From SAR86 cluster bacterium REDSEA-S09_B4 (lineage in GTDB: Bacteria > Pseudomonadota > Gammaproteobacteria > Magnimaribacterales > Magnimaribacteraceae): a stretch of DNA of 42,011 bases. Position 1 is the first letter of the stretch, and each line of letters starts with the position of its first letter. The stretch is from contig LUQU01000084.1 of the NCBI GenBank assembly GCA_001628005.1, positions 1 through 42,011 on the forward strand. The letters are read 5' to 3'. Shown one piece after another: positions 33,064-41,019 of the stretch. The notes under the pieces are model-generated. The model did no database searches. It worked only from the letters and a program-made list of their open reading frames with translations, and had not been told where the DNA came from. Both the position numbers and the translations under genes were made by a program.

Positions 33064-34335
33064 TTAACCAGAATAATGTACATTCATGTGCTTTATGCTG
33101 TTCAGAAAATTTGATCTCATCCTTTTGACCTCTCCTTTTACTTCAAAATCAGGGAATCGTTTAAGCATTTCTTCTATGCAGACTGTAAGTTGAATCTCTG
33201 CAAGTCGCCACCCAATACATAAATGTTGGCCATAACCAAAACTTAAATGACGTGGACCATCTCTAGTGACTTTAAAAGAAAATGGATCTTCCCATTTGTC
33301 TTCATCACGATTACCGGACATGTACCAAAGAACCAGCCTGTCTCCTTTTTTGATATTTTTATCTCGAAGTTCAACATCTTCAAGAGCTGTGCGAGCCATG
33401 TAGATTACCGGATGTACCCAACGAATAATTTCATCCACAGCGTTACTTATGATAGATGGATCTTTAAGTAATTTTTGTCTTTCTTCTGGATGTTGGCTTA
33501 ATGCAAGAACACCACCACTAATAGAATTACGAGTTGTTTCATTACCAGCAACTATTAAAAGAATGAAGGCAGATATGTAATCATTAATACTAGTTAATTT
33601 ACCTTCAACTTCAGTATTGGCGAGCATAGAAATAAGATCATCTCCAGGCTCTTCACGACGTTTTTGATGCAAATCTAGAGCGTACTGATATAACTCAGTG
33701 AGTGCTGTAACAACATGATCAGTGTCTAATCGCATATCTGGATCATCGCCTCCTATTATGACATTGGACCACTCAAGTAACTTGGTTCTATCTTCCTGGT
33801 CAACACCAAAAAGTTCTGCAAGCATCTGAATGGGTAATTCCGCTGCTACTGAAGATATAAATTCACATTCTCCTCTACCCTCCAGCTGGTTGAGAATGTC
33901 AACACAACGTTCGCGAATATGAGGAGTTAGATTTGATAGTTTTTTTGGAGAGAATCCAGGTGCTACCATGTGTCTATGCTTAGTATGAATAGGAGGATCC
34001 ATCTGGATCATACTGTCACCTGCCTCTAGTATATTTAAATCTTTAAACTTACTTTGTACTCCTTTAGATCTAGAAATATTACGCAGACGACGAGTCTCTT
34101 GTGATGGAAAAGTAATTCCTCCATGTACTCTATCTGAACTGAATAATTGTGGGTTTTTTGATACAAACTGAATGTCATCGTACTTGGTAATTGACCAAAA
34201 CCCAGAACCATCTTCTGTTTCTGGACACCAAGCAACTGGATCTTCCTTTCGAAGTTCTGAAAATATTTCATGGACCGCATCCTGATCCTGAAAGGTTTCA
34301 GCTCGAGATAATGAAATTTTGGTTTCGATGTTCAA
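33064..34335 (-). CDS. Cytochrome P450 (CYP125/124/142-like), TTG start
   Basis: This 423-residue soluble P450 has the I-helix oxygen motif AGNET (263-267), ExxR as E302-IIR305, and the haem loop FGYGQHLCIG with the ligand Cys373. HTKHRHMVAPGFSPKKL and the C-terminal RSNFLNSIKHMNV recall the CYP124/125/142 group, which oxidise sterol side chains and branched lipids; the true substrate is unknown. No ferredoxin or reductase gene is in the window. The start is TTG at 34335, because no suitable in-frame ATG is near. Minus-strand TATAAT lies about 47 bases upstream. Confidence 0.93.
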   Translation of the reverse strand: MNIETKISLSRAETFQDQDAVHEIFSELRKEDPVAWCPETEDGSGFWSITKYDDIQFVSKNPQLFSSDRVHGGITFPSQETRRLRNISRSKGVQSKFKDLNILEAGDSMIQMDPPIHTKHRHMVAPGFSPKKLSNLTPHIRERCVDILNQLEGRGECEFISSVAAELPIQMLAELFGVDQEDRTKLLEWSNVIIGGDDPDMRLDTDHVVTALTELYQYALDLHQKRREEPGDDLISMLANTEVEGKLTSINDYISAFILLIVAGNETTRNSISGGVLALSQHPEERQKLLKDPSIISNAVDEIIRWVHPVIYMARTALEDVELRDKNIKKGDRLVLWYMSGNRDEDKWEDPFSFKVTRDGPRHLSFGYGQHLCIGWRLAEIQLTVCIEEMLKRFPDFEVKGEVKRMRSNFLNSIKHMNVHYSG

Positions 34336-34381
34336 ATTACATTTAGTAAATCTTCATTATTAATATTTAAGATACTCTTTT

Positions 34382-34387
34382 ATTATA
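34382..34387 (-). promoter_or_regulatory. Candidate -10 element of the P450-amidohydrolase operon
   Basis: On the minus strand these bases read TATAAT, a perfect -10, in the 79-base gap between the PhyH stop and the P450 start. The -35 is weak. The leader would be about 40 bases. The gap is extremely AT-rich, so chance occurrence is possible. Confidence 0.4.
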
Positions 34388-34414
34388 AAAATAACACTGA
34401 AAAAAAAATATTAA

Positions 34415-35293
34415 TTACTCAGGCGAGTAGTCTACTTCTTTTTTAATTCGTTTAGAGTGAAGCTTATTCCTCTGTTTAAGGTACTCATCTTCAACACTGC
34501 CTTCTCCATATCTATTTATTAATTCTTGTCTTGGATCAGAGGCAAAAATGTGACCTGCGCCCTTACACAACTTAAACCCTAAGATGTTTTGAAGTTCTTC
34601 AGGAAAAGTCATCATTCTTTCGGGATTAATGCCCAACATAAGGTTTTCCTGTTGTCGCATTGAACCATTGCAATAATTGATAGTTAAGGCCCATCTAATT
34701 TTATCCGTAGTATTTGCTCCTGCACCGTGGTAACAAGTGCCCACCACAAAAGCAATACTTCCTGCTGGCATTTCTAAGGAAATTGTTTTGTAGTCTTCTC
34801 CCAGGACTGGATCGTGATCCCAATTGTTACTTTCAGGAACCACTAAGGTGGCTCCGTTTTCATGAGTAAAATCAGACAGTGCCCACATAGTATTGCAAAC
34901 CAAATTGGGATGCGGCCTAGGGAATTGATATACCCCATCATCTACATGAAGCATTTGAGATTCTTCTCCGGGTCCAATTACTGCACTTCCCATAGTCGAT
35001 AAAAGAAAATCATCTCCTAATACATGGGGGAGAACTGACATCACACCTGAATGTATGGCAACTTGCTGCCATATATCAGCGTCATTTAATAAATCGAACC
35101 AACGTCTAGTTACAAAGCCTGTAAATGGTCCAGGGGGAATATCTCCTCCGGGTCTAACAGACTCCAGTCTTTCTAATTCGTTAAGAACCTGAATTCTAAA
35201 TTCGTCGTCTATCACTCCTTCCATGATTGAATAGCCTTGTTCAGCTATTTCAGAAGCGTGATTTAATATTTCTTTTTCAGACAGTTGACGCAC
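34415..35293 (-). CDS. PhyH-family Fe(II)/2-oxoglutarate dioxygenase, paired with HD protein
   Basis: The 292-residue protein has the iron triad His116-x-Asp118 (MLHVDDGVY) and a distal His189 in CYHGAGANTTDKIRW, with Arg200 placed to bind 2-oxoglutarate. The start is GTG at 35293. It begins 3 bases after the stop of the HD gene, with no good ribosome-binding site of its own, so translational coupling is likely. In known organophosphonate pathways, a PhyH-type enzyme (PhnY) hydroxylates next to phosphorus and an HD oxygenase (PhnZ) then cleaves the bond. The arrangement here matches that, but the substrate is inferred only. Confidence 0.9.
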   Translation of the reverse strand: MRQLSEKEILNHASEIAEQGYSIMEGVIDDEFRIQVLNELERLESVRPGGDIPPGPFTGFVTRRWFDLLNDADIWQQVAIHSGVMSVLPHVLGDDFLLSTMGSAVIGPGEESQMLHVDDGVYQFPRPHPNLVCNTMWALSDFTHENGATLVVPESNNWDHDPVLGEDYKTISLEMPAGSIAFVVGTCYHGAGANTTDKIRWALTINYCNGSMRQQENLMLGINPERMMTFPEELQNILGFKLCKGAGHIFASDPRQELINRYGEGSVEDEYLKQRNKLHSKRIKKEVDYSPE

Positions 35294-35296
35294 AAG

Positions 35297-35836
35297 CTAG
35301 GCTTGTTGGGGTGCTCCAAAAAATTGTTCAATCAGAGGTTTAAAACTTTCTAAGCTATCTACCTCAAATTCAGGATCAAAAGCCTGTTGGTCCCAGTCAT
35401 CAGTGAATTCAGTGGCTTTGGCATACCAAGGCTCATCCTCGTATTGTTTTCGTAGATCCGTTGGCTTATCCATGTAGTGATAATAATGCTCACCCTGAAA
35501 ATCTTGGTGTGTCCTAATAATATGGTAAGCGTCTTCGCTGACATATGGCTTAATAATTTCTGCACAGATTTCACCGTGTCCAATAACACTAATCACCTTG
35601 CCGATATCATGTATTAAGCTGATTAAAACCATTTCATCACTGGCATTAGCATTTCTTGCCATCGTGGCTGTTTGTAAGCAATGGTGAAGTTGGTTTACAG
35701 CAAATCCCCCTGTAAAACCCTCTAGTTGTTCAAGCATTCCGATGACTCTATTTGGCATATCCACTATATGCGGAAGGTGTTCAGCACCAATATGCTCCCA
35801 ATCCTCTTTAGTACCTTTGTCCATTCGAGTAAACAT
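35297..35836 (-). CDS. HD-domain protein, candidate PhnZ/TmpB-like mixed-valent diiron oxygenase
   Basis: With the start at 35836 (AAAGGGGG eight bases upstream) the product has 179 residues. The frame goes on to 35923 but adds a non-conserved stretch. HD ligands are spaced as His52 (QLHHCLQTA), His76-Asp77 (LIHDIGK), His87 (IGHGEI), His110 (RTHQDFQG) and an Asp in TDDWDQQAFDP. That six-ligand set and the VNQL-x-H-x-LQ segment recall PhnZ and related HD oxygenases, which split C-P bonds, rather than ordinary HD phosphohydrolases. A plain phosphohydrolase remains possible. It is the first gene of a pair with the PhyH dioxygenase. Confidence 0.8.
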   Translation of the reverse strand: MFTRMDKGTKEDWEHIGAEHLPHIVDMPNRVIGMLEQLEGFTGGFAVNQLHHCLQTATMARNANASDEMVLISLIHDIGKVISVIGHGEICAEIIKPYVSEDAYHIIRTHQDFQGEHYYHYMDKPTDLRKQYEDEPWYAKATEFTDDWDQQAFDPEFEVDSLESFKPLIEQFFGAPQQA

Positions 35837-35864
35837 AAAAAAACCCCCTTTAAAAACTGACTTT

Positions 35865-35890
35865 GGAATAATGTTAAGGAATAATGTTAA
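35865..35890. repeat. Exact 13-bp tandem repeat in divergent promoter region
   Basis: GGAATAATGTTAA occurs twice in direct succession (35865-35877 and 35878-35890). On the minus strand, copy 2 places TATTCC 17 bases after TTGTCA (35901-35906), a possible -10/-35 pair for the HD gene. The repeat therefore duplicates the putative -10. The two copies could also be adjacent regulator half-sites. Confidence 0.7.
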
Positions 35891-35900
35891 TACCATTTTC

Positions 35901-35906
35901 TGACAA
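35901..35906 (-). promoter_or_regulatory. Candidate -35 element of the HD-PhyH operon
   Basis: Minus strand TTGTCA matches TTGACA at 5 of 6 positions. It is 17 bases from TATTCC (35878-35883) within the tandem repeat. That -10 is poor (about 3 of 6), so a regulator may be needed. Confidence 0.35.
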
Positions 35907-35919
35907 GTACAATGGAGAA

Positions 35920-35974
35920 CCATCTAACAAATATCGATAACTAAGGAAAAATGATTATAAATTTGGTTAGATGG
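35920..35974. promoter_or_regulatory. 9-bp perfect inverted repeat before the CaiB pair
   Basis: CCATCTAAC (35920-35928) and GTTAGATGG (35966-35974) are exact inverse arms separated by 37 bases. The right arm ends 4 bases before the CaiB start codon, covering its ribosome-binding region. It could be an operator pair that bends DNA, or an RNA hairpin hiding the start site if transcription begins upstream of the left arm. Confidence 0.55.
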
Positions 35975-35978
35975 GATT

Positions 35979-37085
35979 ATGGCTAAGGCATTAGAGGGAT
36001 TAAGTGTAGTAGATATTAGCGGTTCTGTTAGTACTGAGTATTGTTCTAAAATTTTTTCTGATTACGGTGCTGAAGTCATAAACCTTGAACCAGAATCAGG
36101 TTTTGAGACCCGCAAAATTCCTCCCTTTATAAGTGGGAAAAACGATAGTGCCATGCATGCTTATCTCAATACAAATAAGCTTAGCATCGTTAGAGACAAG
36201 CTCGAAAAAGGGTCTATTAAGGAGTTGGTTTCTAATGCTGACTTAGTTCTAAGCAATGGAGAGAACTCAGAACTATCTGCATACTCTAAAGGCGTTTTGT
36301 CTGAAATTAGTTGGTACGGCAAAGACGGAGATTACGAAAACTTCGTCGGCACAGATGCTCAATGTTTTGCTTTAAACGGAATGCTTCGCGGTCTCGGTGC
36401 AATTGAAGGACCGCCTATTATCCCAACCGGTTATCAAGCTCAAATATTAGGCGGAATGGCCGCCTTCGCAGGAAGTTTAGGGCAAGTTTTAGGCTTTGAA
36501 TTGGGAAACAATAAAATCCCTACTTTGTTGGAGACAAGTATCTTTGAAACTTGTCTGTGTCTTACTGAGGTGGGGGCCGTTTCATTTTTCAATACAGGAT
36601 TGGAAGGAAGAAGGCTGGGTGTTAATAGGTTTGCTCCTACTTACCCTTTGGGTGTTTTTCCTTGTAAAGAAGGATGGATAGGCTTAACGGTTCTTACCCC
36701 CAGTCAATGGCATGCCTTTTGTAAGTTACTAAACATGGAGCAATTTGCTTTTGTTCCTGAATACCAAACTTCTTTAGGAAGATTACAGGCCATAGAGATA
36801 ATAGAGCCTGTTATTCAAGAAAGTTTATTAACTTTTTCTTCCAAAGATCTCTTTTACAAAGCCCAAGAGCAAAAAATACCTTTGGCAAGAGTTCCAACTA
36901 TGGAAGAACTTCTAAATGTAGACCAGTTTTTAGAACGAGAAGCCTTCACTTCAGCAATTTTGCCAGATGAAACTAGGTTAACAGTTCCTAGTATCCCTTT
37001 TAGATTAATGGATACCCCCCCTTCCTTAGGAGGCAACGTTGCCAAATTAGGAGAACATACCGAGAGTTTTATCTATGACAAGTAA
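35979..37085 (+). CDS. CaiB/BaiF-type class III CoA-transferase subunit (first)
   Basis: This 368-residue protein of the CaiB/BaiF family begins ALEGLSVVDISGSVSTEYCSKIFSDYGAEVINLEP, the typical nucleotide-like CoA-binding start. The following segments (GLTVLTPSQWHAFC, EYQTSLGRL) keep the interlocking-ring fold. The catalytic acid region is divergent: the aligned segment reads LLETSIFETCL, with a Glu where formyl-CoA transferase has Asp. It overlaps the next gene by 11 bases, so the two are probably heteromeric partners. Family members move CoA between carboxylic acids such as succinate and an aryl or alkyl acid. Confidence 0.85.
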   Translation: MAKALEGLSVVDISGSVSTEYCSKIFSDYGAEVINLEPESGFETRKIPPFISGKNDSAMHAYLNTNKLSIVRDKLEKGSIKELVSNADLVLSNGENSELSAYSKGVLSEISWYGKDGDYENFVGTDAQCFALNGMLRGLGAIEGPPIIPTGYQAQILGGMAAFAGSLGQVLGFELGNNKIPTLLETSIFETCLCLTEVGAVSFFNTGLEGRRLGVNRFAPTYPLGVFPCKEGWIGLTVLTPSQWHAFCKLLNMEQFAFVPEYQTSLGRLQAIEIIEPVIQESLLTFSSKDLFYKAQEQKIPLARVPTMEELLNVDQFLEREAFTSAILPDETRLTVPSIPFRLMDTPPSLGGNVAKLGEHTESFIYDK

Positions 37086-38310
37086 TCGCCCTCTACACGG
37101 AATACGTATTATTGACTTAAGCATGGGTTGGGCAGGACCTTTGGCTGCAAGGAACTTAGCGGACTTGGGTGCAGATGTAATCAAAGTTGAGAGTTGTGAA
37201 AACTTTGACTGGTGGCGAAGCTGGGAAGCAACCCAGGAATGGATTGATGAGGATGGTGCAGAAAAATCACCTGCTTTTAATTCAATCAATCGAAATAATA
37301 GAAATATCACTCTGGATTTATCTAATCCTAAGGGAAGGGAATTGCTTCTTAGATTAGTCAGAACAGCTAATGCAGTAATGGAAAATTTCTCTGGAAGTGT
37401 TTTGCCTAAACTAAACCTCAGTTACGACGTCTTTAAAAAAGAAAAGGAAGACATTATTTTACTTTCCATGCATGCCTTTGGATCAACTGGACCTTGGAAA
37501 ATGTTTAGAGCATATGGCTCTACGGTTGAACAATCATCCGGATTACCTCATGTAAATGGCGTAGCATCAGATCCCCCTATGATGCACCACATAGCTTATG
37601 GGGATGCGGTAGCAGGTTTAAATGGAGTTTCAGCTCTTTTGGTCGCATTAAGACACCAGGCAAAGACAGGCAAGGGACAATTCATAGACTTGTCACAAGT
37701 TGAATCACTCTTTCCATTGGTTGCGCATGGTATTACTGAATTTACAGCCAATGGTAAAGAACCTTCAAGAAATGGAAATAAGTCTAAATTTTTTGCTCCT
37801 AATGGAGTGTATCCTTGCGAGGGAGAAGACAAATGGATTGTTATTCAAGTTTTAAATGAAGATCAGTGGTTGAGTTTTCAGAAAGTGGTTGGTGCACCTT
37901 TAAAAGACTATGGGGATCTTAAGGATAGACTCTCAAGGCTTGAAGATCTTGATAAAGCAATCAGCGAATGGACCTCTTCGAAGGAATCTCAAAGACTAAT
38001 GTATGTTTTGCAGGCAGCTAAAATACCTGCAGCATCGACCCACACCATGCCTACCCTGCTTAATGATCCACATCTTAATTCTAGAAACTTTTGGCAATGG
38101 CTAGACCGAGCGGTAGTCGGCAATCAACCAAACCCTTCAGCTCCTTTTAGAGTTAATGGAAACAGGCTTCCTATTAACACTCCTGCCCCTACTCTTGGAC
38201 AACACAATCAAGAAGTACTTACAGAAATCCTAGAATTGAATCAAACGGAAATAGATCAACTTGAAGAAATCGGTATTATAGGAACCAAGCCTAAAATGCC
38301 CTCTTCATAA
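37075..38310 (+). CDS. CaiB/BaiF-type class III CoA-transferase subunit (second)
   Basis: The 411-residue protein has LHGIRIIDLSMGWAGPLAARNLADLGADVIKVE, NRNNRNITLDLSNPKGRELLLRLV, GFGSTGPW-like AFGSTGPW, and GKGQFIDLSQVESLF, all strong CaiB/BaiF marks. It starts inside the end of the first subunit (ATG 11 bases before the end of that stop), implying tight translational coupling. It would activate an acid as a CoA thioester, probably for the hydratase-type enzymes encoded nearby. It ends 4 bases before the stop of the convergent PhyH gene. Confidence 0.9.
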   Translation: MTSNRPLHGIRIIDLSMGWAGPLAARNLADLGADVIKVESCENFDWWRSWEATQEWIDEDGAEKSPAFNSINRNNRNITLDLSNPKGRELLLRLVRTANAVMENFSGSVLPKLNLSYDVFKKEKEDIILLSMHAFGSTGPWKMFRAYGSTVEQSSGLPHVNGVASDPPMMHHIAYGDAVAGLNGVSALLVALRHQAKTGKGQFIDLSQVESLFPLVAHGITEFTANGKEPSRNGNKSKFFAPNGVYPCEGEDKWIVIQVLNEDQWLSFQKVVGAPLKDYGDLKDRLSRLEDLDKAISEWTSSKESQRLMYVLQAAKIPAASTHTMPTLLNDPHLNSRNFWQWLDRAVVGNQPNPSAPFRVNGNRLPINTPAPTLGQHNQEVLTEILELNQTEIDQLEEIGIIGTKPKMPSS

Positions 38311-38314
38311 AATT

Positions 38315-39511
38315 TTATTTTGTTTTAGCTGACTCTCTGGCTCTTTTCACTGCTTCCCTTACAGTGTATTTCTTCTTCAGTTCCTTTTTGGAAGATTTGC
38401 CTGACAATTCTCTGACCCTTTCATACTCTCCCTTATCGTAGGCTGTTCTAAATTGCTTAATGCTGCCCCATTGATCTCCTACTCTGCCAGGAGCCCCTAA
38501 ACCAAAGCCTTCGATGGTTGCGCCATACGTCAAAGCTTGTAATCCGATTCTATGTAATAGTTTTGGACTGGCATTTTCTAAAACATCAGGCGCAACTGAA
38601 ATTACCCAATTTTCTTGGGTTCGAGTCCATGCTTTTACATTACTCATGGTAGCTACAAACCTTTGTTTATCGGTTCTATTAACACCCGTGCCATGCAACA
38701 TTCTTCCGTCAAAAAGCATTACGGTTCCGGCCTTTGCCTCTAAATTAATGGCTGGAGGAAGTTTACCTACCTTACCACCACTCCCTGCTTCAATAAGTAT
38801 CCTATGACTGCCTGGAATAACTAGAGTCCCACCATTTTTTTCATTAATGTCTTGCGGAATGTACATCGTATTAAACAAAGCAGGTGCTTCTTCAGTAACC
38901 CATGGAAGCAAGGGTCCTTGATCGATATGCAAACCTTGTGGATACCCGCCAGGGTCAGATCCGTTGGAAAGAAAGCTGTGACATATCCAACCCTTACCCA
39001 GAGTTTCATCCATGATTTGTTCAATAACAGGGCCTGCTTGTACCGCTTCAGTATTTTGTTCGATACATTGAGCAAAGACCTCTCCTTTATTGATTAAAGT
39101 ATTTATGTATTGCCCTGAAGGAGTTGGTTGGTCAACGCCTGCTAATCTCTCACCTTCGGCTTGATCAAGTAGCCGATTGAGAAAACGATCGCACTGTTCC
39201 TTTGACATAGCATCTTCAATTAAACAAAAACCCCATTTCTTGATGTCCTTTCTCATTTGTTTAATGTCTTTGGTGGCTTTGGGTAAATCAAATTCCTTCC
39301 AATAATCATGTTTCCTGGCAACGGTGGTATCCCAGTACATACCTGTACCCCATTCAAGTGGTTTTTTAATATCCGGTGGCATTAGCCAGGGGTTATTCTC
39401 GAAAATAGAACGGAAAGGTTCTCCAGATCTTAGGAAGTCTCTATAAATCTGTTGGTCGTGAGGAGAATTTTCTTCTACATACTCCTCGGTAAACTCTATT
39501 GGTACTTTCAT
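38315..39511 (-). CDS. PhyH-family Fe(II)/2-oxoglutarate dioxygenase (398 aa)
   Basis: The longest of the three PhyH paralogues. The iron ligands are His195-x-Asp197 (GLHIDQGPLLPW) and His273 (DGRMLHGTGVNRTDKQR), with Arg284 as the likely 2-oxoglutarate anchor. An N-terminal extension of about 90 residues precedes the core, and a basic tail ends the protein. The substrate is unknown. It lies 43 bases downstream of another PhyH gene on the same strand, and so is probably in its operon. Confidence 0.92.
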   Translation of the reverse strand: MKVPIEFTEEYVEENSPHDQQIYRDFLRSGEPFRSIFENNPWLMPPDIKKPLEWGTGMYWDTTVARKHDYWKEFDLPKATKDIKQMRKDIKKWGFCLIEDAMSKEQCDRFLNRLLDQAEGERLAGVDQPTPSGQYINTLINKGEVFAQCIEQNTEAVQAGPVIEQIMDETLGKGWICHSFLSNGSDPGGYPQGLHIDQGPLLPWVTEEAPALFNTMYIPQDINEKNGGTLVIPGSHRILIEAGSGGKVGKLPPAINLEAKAGTVMLFDGRMLHGTGVNRTDKQRFVATMSNVKAWTRTQENWVISVAPDVLENASPKLLHRIGLQALTYGATIEGFGLGAPGRVGDQWGSIKQFRTAYDKGEYERVRELSGKSSKKELKKKYTVREAVKRARESAKTK

Positions 39512-39554
39512 GTTTAATTTAAGGATTAATGTTCTTTAATTTATCTGTAATTAT

Positions 39555-40511
39555 TTAATCTATCAACTTTTGAGATCTCGCCATTTCATCAGAATATGTC
39601 TCTGGTGCAGTATTCAAATCTTCAGACCAATCTTGCCACATGTTGTCTTGGGGTGGTTTGGCCCTATTTTCATCTAAGTCTTTTTTTATAAAGTCTCCCA
39701 GAACTGCAAGTCTCATTTTGTTGGAATAGTTGTGGCCTGCCATATGTGCTAGTCGATGATGCCAGAGGACCACATCTCCTTCTGAGCCGCAACAATCAAC
39801 AGGTTTGGTATCTTCCATCACCTTTTTAATTTCCTCTTCATAGGCCTCTGACTGAATAATTCCTTTATAAGATGGCAAGTGCTCGTAATAAGCAATTCTT
39901 GGTTGGTCATATTGCATTTGAAATGTTGGATAAAGTCTTTTATGTGAACCTGGCCAAACCTTGAAAGCTCCTCCATTGGGAAGTACATCATCGATTAATC
40001 CAACCAGACTTAAGTTAAAAGGATGCCCATCACTATGACAAAAGTCAGGTTCTTTTTCTTTGTCCCCATACGGGAGAGTTGCGTAGATACCCCTAGCCCC
40101 CTCATTATCCAAGGCTGGATCAACAGGGCCTCCTGGCCAAGCTGCTCCATGTTGACCCATGGTTTTCCCTCCTACCTTCGGTTTAACTAAAGTATCTTTG
40201 CCTAAAAGCTCTTCTGCTATTTGTTGTAAGGCCTCTGAATAGACAAGATCAATCATTAACTGATCAGTCCCTATTGATCTAAGTTGCCACTTATATCCTT
40301 GCCGAAGATTTGTTACATCTTCTTCCAAATCATTTTCAATAAATGGGCCTACATGAGTCGAAGGGTCTTCTCTCTTAATATTCGTTTCTTTGGGTAAAGA
40401 TGACCAAAGTAAATCACGTGCTTTCTCACAAAGGTCAGGGTCAAGAATCTTTGGAAGTATTATGTATCCATTGACTTTAAAAAAAGAAAGTTGTTCTTGA
40501 TTGAGGATCAC
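39555..40511 (-). CDS. PhyH-family Fe(II)/2-oxoglutarate dioxygenase (318 aa), GTG start
   Basis: The iron ligands are His159-x-Asp161 (FCHSDGHPFN) and a distal His256 within HHRLAHMAGHNYSNKMR, with Arg267 as the likely 2-oxoglutarate anchor. LPNGGAFKVWPGSH is a typical PhyH core strand. The start is GTG at 40511, and the stop of the upstream membrane-protein gene is inside it (GTGA), so the two are translationally coupled. This coupling suggests its substrate may come through, or be held in, the membrane. Confidence 0.9.
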   Translation of the reverse strand: MILNQEQLSFFKVNGYIILPKILDPDLCEKARDLLWSSLPKETNIKREDPSTHVGPFIENDLEEDVTNLRQGYKWQLRSIGTDQLMIDLVYSEALQQIAEELLGKDTLVKPKVGGKTMGQHGAAWPGGPVDPALDNEGARGIYATLPYGDKEKEPDFCHSDGHPFNLSLVGLIDDVLPNGGAFKVWPGSHKRLYPTFQMQYDQPRIAYYEHLPSYKGIIQSEAYEEEIKKVMEDTKPVDCCGSEGDVVLWHHRLAHMAGHNYSNKMRLAVLGDFIKKDLDENRAKPPQDNMWQDWSEDLNTAPETYSDEMARSQKLID

Positions 40512-40951
40512 TTCGCTTGTCGGATAGATAATAAAAAGGCTACCAAAGTAATAGGAAATAACAGATAAACACCTATTTGCCCAGGTGGTATGACAGGTAA
40601 AGGCTTAACAGTTATAAGAATAATTCCCAAAAGCTGATCTATCCCTACTACCAAAAGAAAAATTGGTATCAAAGTTCTCCATCTAAAAACGATCAACCAA
40701 GCCAATACTGCTTGAATCAAATGGTATTTCCCATAAACACCAAAACCGGTGATGATGCTTTGGACAGCTCCTTCGGGGTAAGTTTCTAAAGGCAAGCCTG
40801 CAATAATTCCCGAGCCCCCATCAGGAGCAAAATAATGAACCACACCACGAAAAGTAAACATACAAGATAATAGCACTAGATAATAAAGAGAAACCTTAGA
40901 GCCTGAATAGCTATTATTTGGCTGAGGAAGAACTGTTGACCAATTAAACAT
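40508..40951 (-). CDS. Small four-span inner-membrane protein, unknown function
   Basis: The 147-residue protein has about four hydrophobic segments (for example VSLYYLVLLSCMFTF, LIQAVLAWLIVF, LIPIFLLVVGI and YLLFPITLVAFLLS). A loop includes HYFAPDGGSG. It is not recognised as a named family, though it recalls small DUF4345/DoxX-like proteins. Its stop overlaps the GTG of the PhyH gene by 4 bases, so the two are made together. It diverges from the second membrane-protein gene, with the palindrome ACCTATAGGT (40973-40982) between them. Confidence 0.7.
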   Translation of the reverse strand: MFNWSTVLPQPNNSYSGSKVSLYYLVLLSCMFTFRGVVHYFAPDGGSGIIAGLPLETYPEGAVQSIITGFGVYGKYHLIQAVLAWLIVFRWRTLIPIFLLVVGIDQLLGIILITVKPLPVIPPGQIGVYLLFPITLVAFLLSIRQAK

Positions 40952-40972
40952 GATCTTCTAATGTACCCCAAA

Positions 40973-40982
40973 ACCTATAGGT
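40973..40982. promoter_or_regulatory. 10-bp palindrome between two divergent membrane-protein genes
   Basis: ACCTATAGGT is a perfect palindrome in the 68-base divergent gap, 22 bases from the 147-residue gene start and 38 bases from the other. It may be an operator or only a coincidence. Confidence 0.3.
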
Positions 40983-41019
40983 CTGGGAAGACTTCAACCT
41001 CCCTAATTAGAGAAATAGA

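Noticed and set aside
35837-35923. N-terminal extension of the HD protein
   Set aside because: The extra residues (MVLHCTCQKMV and on) are not part of the HD fold, would overlap the promoter repeats, and a good AAAGGGGG site supports the start at 35836.
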